Assembly (NCBI RefSeq): GCF_003337415.1
Contig: NZ_QPJT01000016.1
Location: 81,581 to 117,137, forward strand
Source of the DNA: Anaerobacterium chartisolvens
GTDB taxonomy: Bacteria > Bacillota > Clostridia > Acetivibrionales > DSM-27016
Direction: 5' to 3'
Length of the DNA stretch: 35,557 bases
Shown here: positions 17,120 to 24,826 of the stretch, piece by piece
Layout: each line of letters begins with the position of its first letter
Numbering within the stretch: the stretch's first letter is position 1
Notes under the pieces: generated by a model
What the model was told of the DNA's origin: nothing
The model's input: the letters and a program-made list of their open reading frames with translations, nothing else
The model's database searches: none
Translations under genes and position numbers: made by a program

Positions 17120-18373
17120 TTATATAAGCTTTTTTAAATCAATATTTTTTTTCAATTTGCCTACCGCGGTAAAGCTTACGTTTGAAATGTCGAAAATTCT
17201 TTCAACCACTTCCCACATGTCCTCCATACTGACCCTGTCGATTTTTGCAAGAACCTCCTCTGGAGAATTGATGCTTCCCAGCATGAGCTCCGCCTTTCCT
17301 ATGCTGTTCATCCTGCTGCTGGTACTCTCCAGCCCCAATATGTAATTTCCCTTTAGCTGCTCCTTTGATTTTATAAGCTCCTCTTCACTTATACCCGCTT
17401 TCTTCAGTCTGCTTATTTCCTCTGAAATCAGAGGAATTACCTTGCTTATATGCTTGGGATTCATTCCTGCATATATTGTGAAAAGCCCTGCCTTCTGATA
17501 AGACGAGGGATAGGAATATATGGAATATACAAGCCCCTTTTCCTCCCTTATTCTCTGAAACAGCCTTGAGCTCATTCCGCCTCCCAAGATATTGTTTATT
17601 GCCAAAAGCGTGTAAAGGCTGTCATTGCCATGTTCAATCCCTTCAAATCCCATGCAGATATGAATTTGCTCAGTTTTCTTTTCTCTCGATTTCACGCTGT
17701 TAATAAACTGAACCTTTTCGTAGCCCGCTCTTTTGGACACATCCGATTTCCAGCCCCCAAAGTACCTGTTTATGGTGTCCGGCAGCTTGTCGTCATCAAA
17801 ATTCCCGGCTACCGAAATAACCACATTGGAAGGCGTGTAATTTAAAAGCATATATTTTCTTATGCTGTCCTCATTTATACCGTTAAGGCATTGCTCTACA
17901 CCAAGAATAGGATATCCCAGAGGATTGCCCTCCCATACCGACTCAGACAATATGTCGTGCACCAGTTCCTCCGGGGAGTCCTCATACATGCCTATTTCTT
18001 CAAGTATAACCTTTCTTTCAACATCTATGTCCCTCTTATCGAACTTAGAGTTGAAAAACATATCTGACAAAACGTCCAGAGCAAACTCAAAATGAGTATC
18101 CAGAGTCTTGGTATAATAGCACGTGCATTCCTTTCCTGTAAAGGCGTTTAACTGCCCTCCTATATTGTCTATGCTCTCGGCAATGTCCTTCGCACTTCTC
18201 CTCTGGGTACCCTTAAAAAGCATATGCTCAATAAAATGCGAAATACCGTTGTTTTCTCTGCTTTCATTTCTTGACCCCGTACCCACCCATATTCCCACAG
18301 ATACAGAGCGGACATGGTCTATTTTTTCACATACTACCCTAACACCGTTTTCTAATGTCAGCTTTCTAAACAT
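17120..18373 (-). CDS. M16-family zinc metallopeptidase (MlpA/YmxG-like)
   Basis: 417 residues, the normal length of single-chain bacterial M16 peptidases. The inverted zinc motif HFIEH is at residues 46-50, and the downstream glutamate lies in ERKVILEEIGMYED. The C-terminal half repeats the fold without the motif (R-Y-like region GGGMSSRLFQRIREEKGLVY). The ATG at 18373 follows GGAGG. The gene lies directly after pnp, as in Bacillus (pnpA-ylxY-mlpA). Its substrate is unknown. Confidence 0.9.
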   Translation of the reverse strand: MFRKLTLENGVRVVCEKIDHVRSVSVGIWVGTGSRNESRENNGISHFIEHMLFKGTQRRSAKDIAESIDNIGGQLNAFTGKECTCYYTKTLDTHFEFALDVLSDMFFNSKFDKRDIDVERKVILEEIGMYEDSPEELVHDILSESVWEGNPLGYPILGVEQCLNGINEDSIRKYMLLNYTPSNVVISVAGNFDDDKLPDTINRYFGGWKSDVSKRAGYEKVQFINSVKSREKKTEQIHICMGFEGIEHGNDSLYTLLAINNILGGGMSSRLFQRIREEKGLVYSIYSYPSSYQKAGLFTIYAGMNPKHISKVIPLISEEISRLKKAGISEEELIKSKEQLKGNYILGLESTSSRMNSIGKAELMLGSINSPEEVLAKIDRVSMEDMWEVVERIFDISNVSFTAVGKLKKNIDLKKLI

Positions 18374-18400
18374 AATTCCTCCACATGCACCAATACAAAT

Positions 18401-18438
18401 GGGGACATTCCCTGTAACACTGCTTCAAGGAATGCCCC
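18401..18438 (-). promoter_or_regulatory. Hairpin between pnp and the M16 peptidase gene
   Basis: An inverted repeat ggggacattcc / ggaatgcccc (one mismatch) with a ~16-nt loop lies between the pnp stop codon and the protease ribosome binding site. No U-run follows on the minus strand, so it is more likely a processing or attenuation element than a full terminator. Confidence 0.4.
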
Positions 18439-18461
18439 GTATCAGTAGCTTACTTTTGTTA

Positions 18462-20585
18462 TTATTGATTATTGTCTTCCTGCCTAGCCGCCTCCTGCTC
18501 CACCATTGCATCGCGCCTTGAAAGGTTTATCCTTCCCTGCCTGTCTATCTCCATTACCTTTACAAGTATTTCATCTCCAACCGCTACTACATCCTCAACC
18601 TTTTCTACTCTCTTTTTATCGAGCTTGGAAATATGGACAAGGCCCTCCTTACCCGGAAGGAACTCTACAAAGGCTCCAAAATTCATTAACCTTACCACCT
18701 TGCCCATAAATATTTCTCCGGGCTGGATCTCCTTTGCTATGCCTTCTATTATCTTGATAGCCTTATTTCCTGCGGCAGCATCGGAGGTGGATACGAATAC
18801 CTTTCCATCATCCTCAATGTCGATCTTTACACCTGTCTCCGCAATAATTCTGTTTATCATCTTTCCGCCAGGCCCAATGACATCCCTTATTTTATCGGGG
18901 TCTATCGAGGTAGTAAGTATTTTGGGAGCATATGGAGACATTTCACTTCTAGGAGAAGCAATGGCCTTCAATATAACCTCGTCTATTATTTTCTCCCTGC
19001 CACTTTTAGTCAGGTCAAAAGCCTGTTTTATAATTTCCTCACTCAGGCCGTCTACCTTTATATCCATCTGAATGGCGGTAATACCTGCCTTTGTTCCGGC
19101 AACCTTAAAGTCCATGTCCCCGAAAAAGTCTTCTATCCCCTGAATATCCATAAAGGTTTTAAACCTGTCAGGATTGTTTTCATCAATAACAAGTCCTGCT
19201 GAAATACCAGCCACAGGGTTCTTTATAGGCACTCCGGCATCCATAAGCGCAAGAGTGCTTCCGCACACGCTTCCCTGAGATGTGGAGCCGTTTGACATGA
19301 GGACTTCCGATACAAGCCTTATTGCATAAGGAAACTCCTGCTCATCGGGCAAAACAGGCACCAAAGCCCTCTCTGCCAGTGCGCCGTGCCCAATCTCTCT
19401 TCTGCCGGGGCCTCTGGAGGTCTTCGCCTCACCCACGCTGTAGGCCGGAAAATTGTAGTGGTGCATATATCTTTTTGTTTCCTCTTCATCCAGACCGTCA
19501 AGCATCTGCACATCTCCCAGAGCGCCTAAGGTAACAATTGTAAGCACCTGTGTCTGTCCCCTTGCAAAAAGCCCCGAGCCATGAGTCCTTGGCAGTATTC
19601 CAACCTCAGCGGACAGCGGCCTTATCTCACCAAGCGCTCTTCCGTCCACCCTTTTTCCTTCTTCTAAAATATACTCTCTTACGACCTTCTTCTCAAGCTT
19701 ATAAACCGCATCGGCCAATGCTGAGCCCATGTCGGGGTATGTTTCTGCGAAATTGCTCTTTACTTCCTCGGTAAGCTTGGAAACCTTATCGTCGCGATCC
19801 TGCTTGTCAACGGCAAGAACGGCTTCTCTCATTCCTTCATACGCAAAATCCTTAACCGCTTTAAATATATCCTCAGGAACTTCACATGAATTATATTCAA
19901 ATTTAGGCTTTCCAACCTCTTTTACTATTCCATCTATAAACTCAACAATTTTTTTGATTTCCCCATGCCCTTTTTTAATAGCGTCAAACATAACACTGTC
20001 GGGAACCTCGTCCGCTCCCGCCTCTATCATGGTTATTTTTTCCTTTGTGGCGGCAAGCGTCACATACATCCGGCTCTTTTCCCTTTGAGCCGAATTGGGG
20101 TTTATAACCACCTCTCCGTCAACCAGCCCTAAAATTACTCCTCCAATAGGCCCGTTAAAGGGTATATCTGATATTGACAGTGCCACCGACGCGCCAATCA
20201 TTGCGGCAACCTCGGGAGAATTGTCCTGCTCAACTGATAAAACGGTGTTTATAACAGTTACGTCATTCCTCAAATCCTTTGGAAACAACGGCCTTATAGG
20301 CCTGTCTATATTCCTTGAGGTAAGCACTGCTTTTTCCGAGGGTTTTCCCTCTCTTTTAATAAATCCTCCGGGGATCTTTCCCACGGAATATAATCTTTCC
20401 TCATAGTCCACACTTAACGGGAAGAAATCTATCCCATCTCTGGGAGAGGATGACGCTGTTGCGGTGGAAAGCACCACGGTATCGCCATATCTCACCAGCA
20501 CAGAGCCGTTGGCGAGCTGCGCCAGCTTTCCGGTTTCAATAGTTAAAGTTCTCCCTGCCAGATTCATACTGAAATTTTTACTCAT
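18462..20585 (-). CDS. pnp: Polyribonucleotide nucleotidyltransferase (PNPase)
   Basis: 707 residues with two RNase PH-like core domains separated by an alpha-helical domain, then a KH domain (~residues 555-615, [20 protein letters not shown]) and an S1 domain (~620-690, [20 protein letters not shown]). It catalyses phosphorolytic 3'-5' RNA decay. Phosphate-site and core motifs such as [13 protein letters not shown] and [17 protein letters not shown] are present. The ATG at 20585 follows AGAAGGAGG. It is downstream of rpsO, the usual arrangement, but a terminator separates the two here. Confidence 0.98.
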   Translation of the reverse strand: MSKNFSMNLAGRTLTIETGKLAQLANGSVLVRYGDTVVLSTATASSSPRDGIDFFPLSVDYEERLYSVGKIPGGFIKREGKPSEKAVLTSRNIDRPIRPLFPKDLRNDVTVINTVLSVEQDNSPEVAAMIGASVALSISDIPFNGPIGGVILGLVDGEVVINPNSAQREKSRMYVTLAATKEKITMIEAGADEVPDSVMFDAIKKGHGEIKKIVEFIDGIVKEVGKPKFEYNSCEVPEDIFKAVKDFAYEGMREAVLAVDKQDRDDKVSKLTEEVKSNFAETYPDMGSALADAVYKLEKKVVREYILEEGKRVDGRALGEIRPLSAEVGILPRTHGSGLFARGQTQVLTIVTLGALGDVQMLDGLDEEETKRYMHHYNFPAYSVGEAKTSRGPGRREIGHGALAERALVPVLPDEQEFPYAIRLVSEVLMSNGSTSQGSVCGSTLALMDAGVPIKNPVAGISAGLVIDENNPDRFKTFMDIQGIEDFFGDMDFKVAGTKAGITAIQMDIKVDGLSEEIIKQAFDLTKSGREKIIDEVILKAIASPRSEMSPYAPKILTTSIDPDKIRDVIGPGGKMINRIIAETGVKIDIEDDGKVFVSTSDAAAGNKAIKIIEGIAKEIQPGEIFMGKVVRLMNFGAFVEFLPGKEGLVHISKLDKKRVEKVEDVVAVGDEILVKVMEIDRQGRINLSRRDAMVEQEAARQEDNNQ

Positions 20586-20628
20586 ATTTTCATGCCTCCT
20601 TCTGTATTTAAACCACAGACTGTAGCAT

Positions 20629-20697
20629 GTAGATTCTGCGGCAAAAATCGTATATTGCCCGAAAGCTTAATTCACATGCCTTTGCCGTACAATCTAC
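20629..20697 (-). promoter_or_regulatory. pnp 5'-leader stem-loop
   Basis: gtagattctgcggcaaa (20629-20645) pairs with tttgccgtacaatctac (20681-20697), apart from a central 4-nt internal loop, making a long hairpin ~45-110 nt upstream of the pnp start. In E. coli a pnp leader hairpin is cut by RNase III for autoregulation; an analogous role here is an inference from structure and position. Confidence 0.5.
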
Positions 20698-20822
20698 CTT
20701 CTACTGACTGCAGCTTTTTTATATATAATAAATAGTATTACTCAAATCATATGTAGATTATTAAACCAAAAAATTCATCATTCCTTGGCTGCTATAAAAC
20801 AAGCCTGTCTATATTATAGACA

Positions 20823-20850
20823 TAAAATAAAGAGCGGAATCCCTCCGCTC
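20823..20850 (-). terminator. rpsO terminator
   Basis: gagcgga / tccgctc (20832-20850) around a 5-nt loop is followed on the minus strand by TTTATTTTATG, just past the rpsO stop codon at 20855. Confidence 0.85.
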
Positions 20851-20854
20851 ATTA

Positions 20855-21118
20855 TTATTTTCTTAAATTCAATTTACCGATAATTGAGCGGTATCTCTCA
20901 ATATCGTTATCCTGAAGATAATTCAGCAATCCTCTTCTCTGTCCAACCATTTTAAGCAGCCCTCTTCTTGAATGGTGATCCTTTTTATGCTCCTTCAAAT
21001 GATCATTCAAATGGTTAATTCTTTCTGTAAGAATTGCAACCTGAACCTCGGGAGAACCTGTATCGCTCTCGTGAAGCTTATACTTCGCTATTATTTCCTG
21101 CTTTAATTCCTTTACCAT
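20855..21118 (-). CDS. rpsO: 30S ribosomal protein S15
   Basis: 87 residues starting [20 protein letters not shown], with the S15 signature region [20 protein letters not shown] and [19 protein letters not shown]. It binds 16S rRNA early in small-subunit assembly. The ATG at 21118 follows AAAGGAGG with ideal spacing; a longer in-frame extension to 21202 is leader sequence. The leader contains a GC-rich inverted segment (21141-21165) that could serve in S15 autoregulation, though this is speculative. Confidence 0.98.
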   Translation of the reverse strand: MVKELKQEIIAKYKLHESDTGSPEVQVAILTERINHLNDHLKEHKKDHHSRRGLLKMVGQRRGLLNYLQDNDIERYRSIIGKLNLRK

Positions 21119-21208
21119 AAAAATCCTCCTTTTTTTAATCGCCGTAAGCCCGGTAATCGGCCGGAGTTTTCCAATAACCCAGCAAACGGTTATAACTCGC
21201 ACTAAAAT

Positions 21209-21237
21209 ATTTTAGCATATCCAATTGGAATTGTAAA
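21209..21237 (-). promoter_or_regulatory. Sigma-A promoter of rpsO
   Basis: On the minus strand TTTACA (rc of 21232-21237), a 17-nt spacer, and TAAAAT (rc of 21209-21214) give a strong vegetative promoter with an ~84-nt leader. It occupies the same DNA as the candidate promoter of the divergent cotJ operon. Confidence 0.7.
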
Positions 21238-21243
21238 TAAAAA
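21215..21243 (+). promoter_or_regulatory. Candidate sigma-E promoter of the cotJ operon
   Basis: GCATATC (21215-21221), a 14-nt spacer and AATAAAAA (21236-21243) partly match the sigma-E pattern (kmATATT-14-CATACAnT). A weaker alternative uses ATAAC near 21252 with AGAACAAT ~14 nt further on. cotJ is sigma-E dependent in B. subtilis, so a promoter here is expected, but the match is only moderate. Confidence 0.3.
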
Positions 21244-21333
21244 ATTCGTTTATAACAGCTTGGGATTAACAGAACAATTTTATGTTAAATAGAATATTAT
21301 GTTAATAAAGTATTTATGCGGAGGAATATATTT

Positions 21334-21558
21334 ATGAACAATAAGCCTAATGTAACCGCCGTGCAAGGAATTATGAATACCGAACCCTGTATTTATATTC
21401 CATTTATGCCCGCAATGCCGCAATTGGCTCATGCATATGTCCCCTTTCAAACTATAAGCTGCTTATATACACCTATGGAGGGTCTGAAAAGGGGAACAAT
21501 TTTCCCCGAGCTTGATATGCCGTACGGCGCTAATCCCGAGTATACAGTGGATGCTTGA
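21334..21558 (+). CDS. cotJA: Spore coat-associated protein CotJA
   Basis: 74 residues. The ATG at 21334 follows GGAGG at 9-nt spacing; an in-frame ATG at 21316 overlaps that site and is rejected. The proline-rich sequence includes YIPFMPAMPQLAHAYVPFQ and ends with the ELDMPYG segment typical of CotJA. It is the first gene of the cotJABC inner-coat operon, transcribed in the mother cell in B. subtilis. Confidence 0.92.
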   Translation: MNNKPNVTAVQGIMNTEPCIYIPFMPAMPQLAHAYVPFQTISCLYTPMEGLKRGTIFPELDMPYGANPEYTVDA

Positions 21559-21586
21559 TAAAAGCTGAAAGCAAGGAGGAATTTAT

Positions 21587-21832
21587 ATGGACAACCGTGA
21601 AAAAATGTTAAAGGAAGTAATGGCGGCTGACTTTACGGTAATTGATTTAAACCTGTATCTTAACACCCACCCCTGTGAGCACAAAACCATAATGTTTTAT
21701 AATGCCGCAGTTCAGAGAGCAAAATTTTTAAGAGACAGCTTTGAAAGAATGTATGGCCCCCTTACGCCTTTTACCTGTATGAGATGTCCGTGGCCATGGA
21801 TAGAAAGCCCCTGGCCGTGGGAAAAGCAATAA
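21587..21832 (+). CDS. cotJB: Spore coat protein CotJB
   Basis: 81 residues, starting after AAGGAGG. MLKEVMAADFTVIDLNLYLN and the HPCEHKTIMFYN segment are characteristic of CotJB, as is the aromatic and proline-rich C-terminus (CPWPWIESPWPWEKQ). It lies 28 bp after cotJA and 40 bp before cotJC. Confidence 0.95.
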   Translation: MDNREKMLKEVMAADFTVIDLNLYLNTHPCEHKTIMFYNAAVQRAKFLRDSFERMYGPLTPFTCMRCPWPWIESPWPWEKQ

Positions 21833-21872
21833 GCTTATATTTCTTAAAATTCTATATTAAGGAGGCTTTATA

Positions 21873-22097
21873 ATGTGGGTTTATGAAAAAAAGCTGGAAT
21901 ACCCAATCAAAATAAAATGTCCCAATCCTAGAATGGCAAAGTATATTATTACGCAGTACGGCGGGCCGGACGGAGAGCTGGCGGCATCGATCCGCTATCT
22001 CAGCCAGAGATTCAGTATGCCTACAAACGAGGCAAAGGGTATATTGGCTAAATGGATACGGGTTTTATCCTATCCATGCTTAGTTAGATATCGTTAA
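21873..22097 (+). pseudogene. cotJC: 5' part of cotJC, interrupted by the intervening element
   Basis: The ATG at 21873 follows AAGGAGG. The first 58 codons are a normal CotJC N-terminus (MWVYEKKLEYPIKIKCPNPR, then YIITQYGGPDGELAASIRYL and FSMPTNEAKGIL). After that the frame runs into the element and adds 16 unrelated residues (AKWIRVLSYPCLVRYR) before a stop codon at 22095. CotJC belongs to the Mn-catalase-like ferritin fold. This fragment lacks the EELAHLE helix and all later metal ligands, so it should be inactive. The missing part begins at 34855. It is better seen as a split, potentially reassembled gene than as a dead one. Confidence 0.95.
22026..22046 (+). other. Left attachment site core (attL-like)
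   Basis: The 14-bp identical core aacgaggcaaaggg plus a near-continuous atattg, matching 34855-34875. It encodes NEAKGIL of CotJC. The crossover dinucleotide cannot be fixed from one sequence. Confidence 0.85.
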
Positions 22098-22463
22098 GCC
22101 CTCTAAATCTATTACAACCTTACTCCTCATCAGAAAGTCCAACCCTATTAAGCCATTAACCCGTTCATAAGGATCTATTTCTCCAAAATCAACCTTAATA
22201 TGCTCAAGGCATACTCCTTCCAAACAAACCCTATCCAATTTTTTTCTTACAGCACTAAAGACTATCCCTCCATACCCTGAAGACTTAACCAATTCATCAG
22301 TGTCCAAAAAACCAACATCCAGATCAAGAAGATAATCACTTAGAATTATAGTGTGAGATGCCCCAGTATCAACAATAACATCATTTACTATGACCTCTTT
22401 ACCGTTATGTATCAGTCTTACGGAAGTATACAGCAGACCGTTTTTAAATTGCAGATTTTGCAT
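22080..22463 (-). CDS. Retropepsin-like aspartic protease domain protein
   Basis: 127 residues, about the size of one retropepsin-like monomer. The catalytic motif VIVDTGASHTIILSDYL (D-T-G-A-S) and the downstream GLIGLDFLMRSKVVIDL region fit clan AA aspartic proteases of the bacterial, gag-polyprotein-like type, which act as dimers. The ATG follows AAGGAG. It overlaps or adjoins the next gene upstream (stop at 22465), so the two form a pair. Its substrate is unknown. It lies ~40 bp inside the left end of the element. Confidence 0.75.
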   Translation of the reverse strand: MQNLQFKNGLLYTSVRLIHNGKEVIVNDVIVDTGASHTIILSDYLLDLDVGFLDTDELVKSSGYGGIVFSAVRKKLDRVCLEGVCLEHIKVDFGEIDPYERVNGLIGLDFLMRSKVVIDLEGLTISN

Positions 22464-22464
22464 C

Positions 22465-22719
22465 CTACAAACTCCTTCTTATACCTACATGTTTTACCAA
22501 CTCTATAACTAAATCCGGATTATTTGTACTGTAAACAAACTGGCCCTCCCCACAGCTTATAAACTCCTTTATAGCTTCCCTGTCATCAGATACGGCTTTA
22601 ATCAAAGCAACCTCATCAACATATTCCTTATCTTCAATAACATGTGATTCCACTATTTCAAATTTAACAAACTGATTAGGGTAAAGCTCCCTTACCTCAT
22701 CCCATCTCATAATCAACAA
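22465..22719 (-). CDS. Small conserved-looking protein paired with the protease
   Basis: 84 residues, acidic, no membrane segment (MRWDEVRELYPNQFVKFEIV, then IKEFISCGEGQFVYSTNN). An in-frame ATG at 22710 (MRWDE) is an alternative start to 22719. The downstream protease starts within 2 bp of its stop codon, which suggests translational coupling and a joint function. I do not recognise the family with certainty. Confidence 0.7.
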   Translation of the reverse strand: MLIMRWDEVRELYPNQFVKFEIVESHVIEDKEYVDEVALIKAVSDDREAIKEFISCGEGQFVYSTNNPDLVIELVKHVGIRRSL

Positions 22720-22894
22720 CTCCCCATTTCAAGCTTATATAATTTCATGACATCCTCTATCATCTCTCACGCAATTCCTTTTAGAGCCAAATTCATAACT
22801 TCTTACTTAAATCACACCTGCGGCTCCTTTAAATATATTGTAACATAAAAACAGTATATCTACAATTTCCTGTTAAGCCTAATCCACAGCGAGT

Positions 22895-23107
22895 CTACCA
22901 TACAGCTAATAGACAGAAAAGACATTTAGATGTCTGTTCAATCTGAAAGTCGCCATATCCTGTTACCACACCATCCGGAATGCCTGTCTCACCCGCTCCC
23001 CCGCCTGAACATGAGTTTCTATGCTTGAAAACGCTTTTATGGCACATATCATGATTTATGCACACCCATTCAGACGATACATTCCTTGTGCAGCACTTTT
23101 TATTCAT
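22895..23107 (-). pseudogene. Relic of a serine recombinase zinc-ribbon region
   Basis: 81 bp (23011-23091) align without gaps to 25384-25464 in the intact recombinase, with ~10 differences. The encoded RNVSSEWVCINHDMCHKSVF parallels RNVSAEWVCVNHDMYHNSVC, but the second cysteine is lost and the frame continues into unrelated sequence. It is a remnant of a second recombinase or of a partial duplication. Confidence 0.8.
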
Positions 23108-23113
23108 CCTGCA

Positions 23114-24616
23114 TCACCTGATGTCCATATAGTAATGCTCTGTGGCAGTATCAAGTACAACCTGAGTAATTCCGTTTTGCGGGTCGGCTCCAAGGTTCTG
23201 CCGGACAATCTCCGTATTGTCTGCATTCAGAAGCTCCACAGTCTGACCTTCAAAACGGAGATTGCTTCCGAGAACCGTCACTATGTCGTATCCCCGCAAA
23301 TTCACATTTTTTGAACCTGAGCTTGGATAATCAACGCTTGCCTCTTTATACATGCCCGCAGCAACAGTGACACTTTCTCTGGCAGGTATTGTGACAGGGA
23401 AGGAAAGATACATCACCCGATCTTGCTGATATACATCCATTAAAAGCTCAATAAGATTACCACATTCATACCTGCTCGTTCCCCTTGGTGAAAGTGGCTG
23501 GCTCTCATACAGGAGCTGAGTAGCACACCCCCCAAGCATTTCCTGCGAAACGTATTCTAGGATCCTGCTGTCTTCATTATTCTCTGTAAGAAATACAGCC
23601 GCTAGCCGATCTATTAAATTGGAAAGCTCTTCACCGTACCGGGTAATGGAAGCGAAAACACCTTCCAGTTCCTTTCCCGCATCACAGTCGCTGTCCTCAT
23701 AACGCTGAAGCGTATATTCGCCAATATCCTCCCCTATAACGATCAGCATTTTGGTTCTCGAGTACCTCCTAGTATCGTCTGGAACAAAATAGCTGTAATG
23801 AAGGTAGCCGTTCTCATCGCATGTAAATCCTCCAAAGCCATATTCCAGGATTGTCGTTTTCTTAGGGTCAATGTGAAAGCTGATGGCTTGCGTTGCCGCA
23901 CCATATCCGTCTAAAGGCTCTTTGTAGTCCGAAAACTCATATACAGTTACCTGCTGGTCCAACGCAGAATGCGGTGACAGCGCCTGCTTTTGATAAGCCC
24001 CATTTTTCAAAAGGGCCTTGTAGCCTTTCCAGCTTTTCAAATAATCAAGATTGGCACTTCTGCGCTTATAACTCGGCCTTAAATCTTCAAATGTGCCGGA
24101 ATAAGCACCTGCATGCAAGGTTGCCTGCACCGGCTGTTGATCAACTGAAATCTTCGGCAGCATGTTAGATAGATACCGAAAGTTGCCGGTAAAAGGATAG
24201 ACCGCAGTCACAGCCAGTTCCTGCTTTGTAGGATTAGTGATGACATAGACATCCTGCACCCGTACCTCTTTTATGGGCAGACCTTCTTTGCTGCGGCGGG
24301 CGAAGTCAAAAGAAATGGAGCGGCTCGCAGCAATTAGATCCTGCCGTTTTTCCAGCGTCAAGGGAAAAATCGGACCAGCGTAGGACATAAAGGGCGTTCC
24401 ATTCATAGACCCGTCATTCCATCCACCTAAACCTAAATCCCACACAATCCACATTCCGCTCAGGACTACCATAGGAACGAGGCTTACCGCAACAGAAGTC
24501 CAAAGCTGCCAGCACCGACGGGCAGCTTTGGGCTTCCGTTTTTCGACCTGCTCCACCAAATCATCCCGAATATCGGTGCTTCCGTCAAACAACCCTTGCT
24601 GCTGTTCTCTGCTCAT
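23114..24616 (-). CDS. Unrecognised membrane-anchored extracytoplasmic protein, 500 aa
   Basis: The ATG at 24616 (MSREQQQGLFDGSTDIRDDL) follows AAGGGGG and is preferred to an upstream in-frame start at 24691. A basic cytoplasmic N-terminus of ~45 residues (VEKRKPKAARRCWQ) precedes a single membrane span (SVAVSLVPMVVLSGMWIVW). The remaining ~430 residues look extracellular, beta-rich and not obviously catalytic. The topology recalls anti-sigma-factor-type or signal-sensing proteins encoded beside ECF sigma factors, but no sigma gene is adjacent. No function is assigned. Confidence 0.75.
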   Translation of the reverse strand: MSREQQQGLFDGSTDIRDDLVEQVEKRKPKAARRCWQLWTSVAVSLVPMVVLSGMWIVWDLGLGGWNDGSMNGTPFMSYAGPIFPLTLEKRQDLIAASRSISFDFARRSKEGLPIKEVRVQDVYVITNPTKQELAVTAVYPFTGNFRYLSNMLPKISVDQQPVQATLHAGAYSGTFEDLRPSYKRRSANLDYLKSWKGYKALLKNGAYQKQALSPHSALDQQVTVYEFSDYKEPLDGYGAATQAISFHIDPKKTTILEYGFGGFTCDENGYLHYSYFVPDDTRRYSRTKMLIVIGEDIGEYTLQRYEDSDCDAGKELEGVFASITRYGEELSNLIDRLAAVFLTENNEDSRILEYVSQEMLGGCATQLLYESQPLSPRGTSRYECGNLIELLMDVYQQDRVMYLSFPVTIPARESVTVAAGMYKEASVDYPSSGSKNVNLRGYDIVTVLGSNLRFEGQTVELLNADNTEIVRQNLGADPQNGITQVVLDTATEHYYMDIR

Positions 24617-24826
24617 GCCAATGCCCCCTTTTTGATTAAATAAGCTTGCCTGCTGTTTTTGCACACAAACTTCCTGAGCGTGGCCCAACATATATAATAG
24701 CCTTCCCTTTATATTATAACCGATAAAACAAATCTGCTGCTAGCTTTTTTACATTTTTAGATTGTTATCCCAGAAACAAAATCCAGTACACCCATTATAG
24801 TTTTTCCCAGGCAAAATCATCCGGCT

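Noticed and set aside
18472-20406. Long plus-strand frames opposite pnp
   Set aside because: They are antisense shadows of a highly conserved coding region, without ribosome binding sites or recognisable proteins.
21316-21333. Upstream in-frame start of CotJA
   Set aside because: The ATG at 21316 overlaps the GGAGG site that serves the ATG at 21334.
22017-22042. Exact crossover dinucleotide from an ATGCC/GGCAT dyad in the rejoined site
   Set aside because: The dyad is short and the reconstructed circle site shows no matching symmetry, so the crossover point cannot be assigned.
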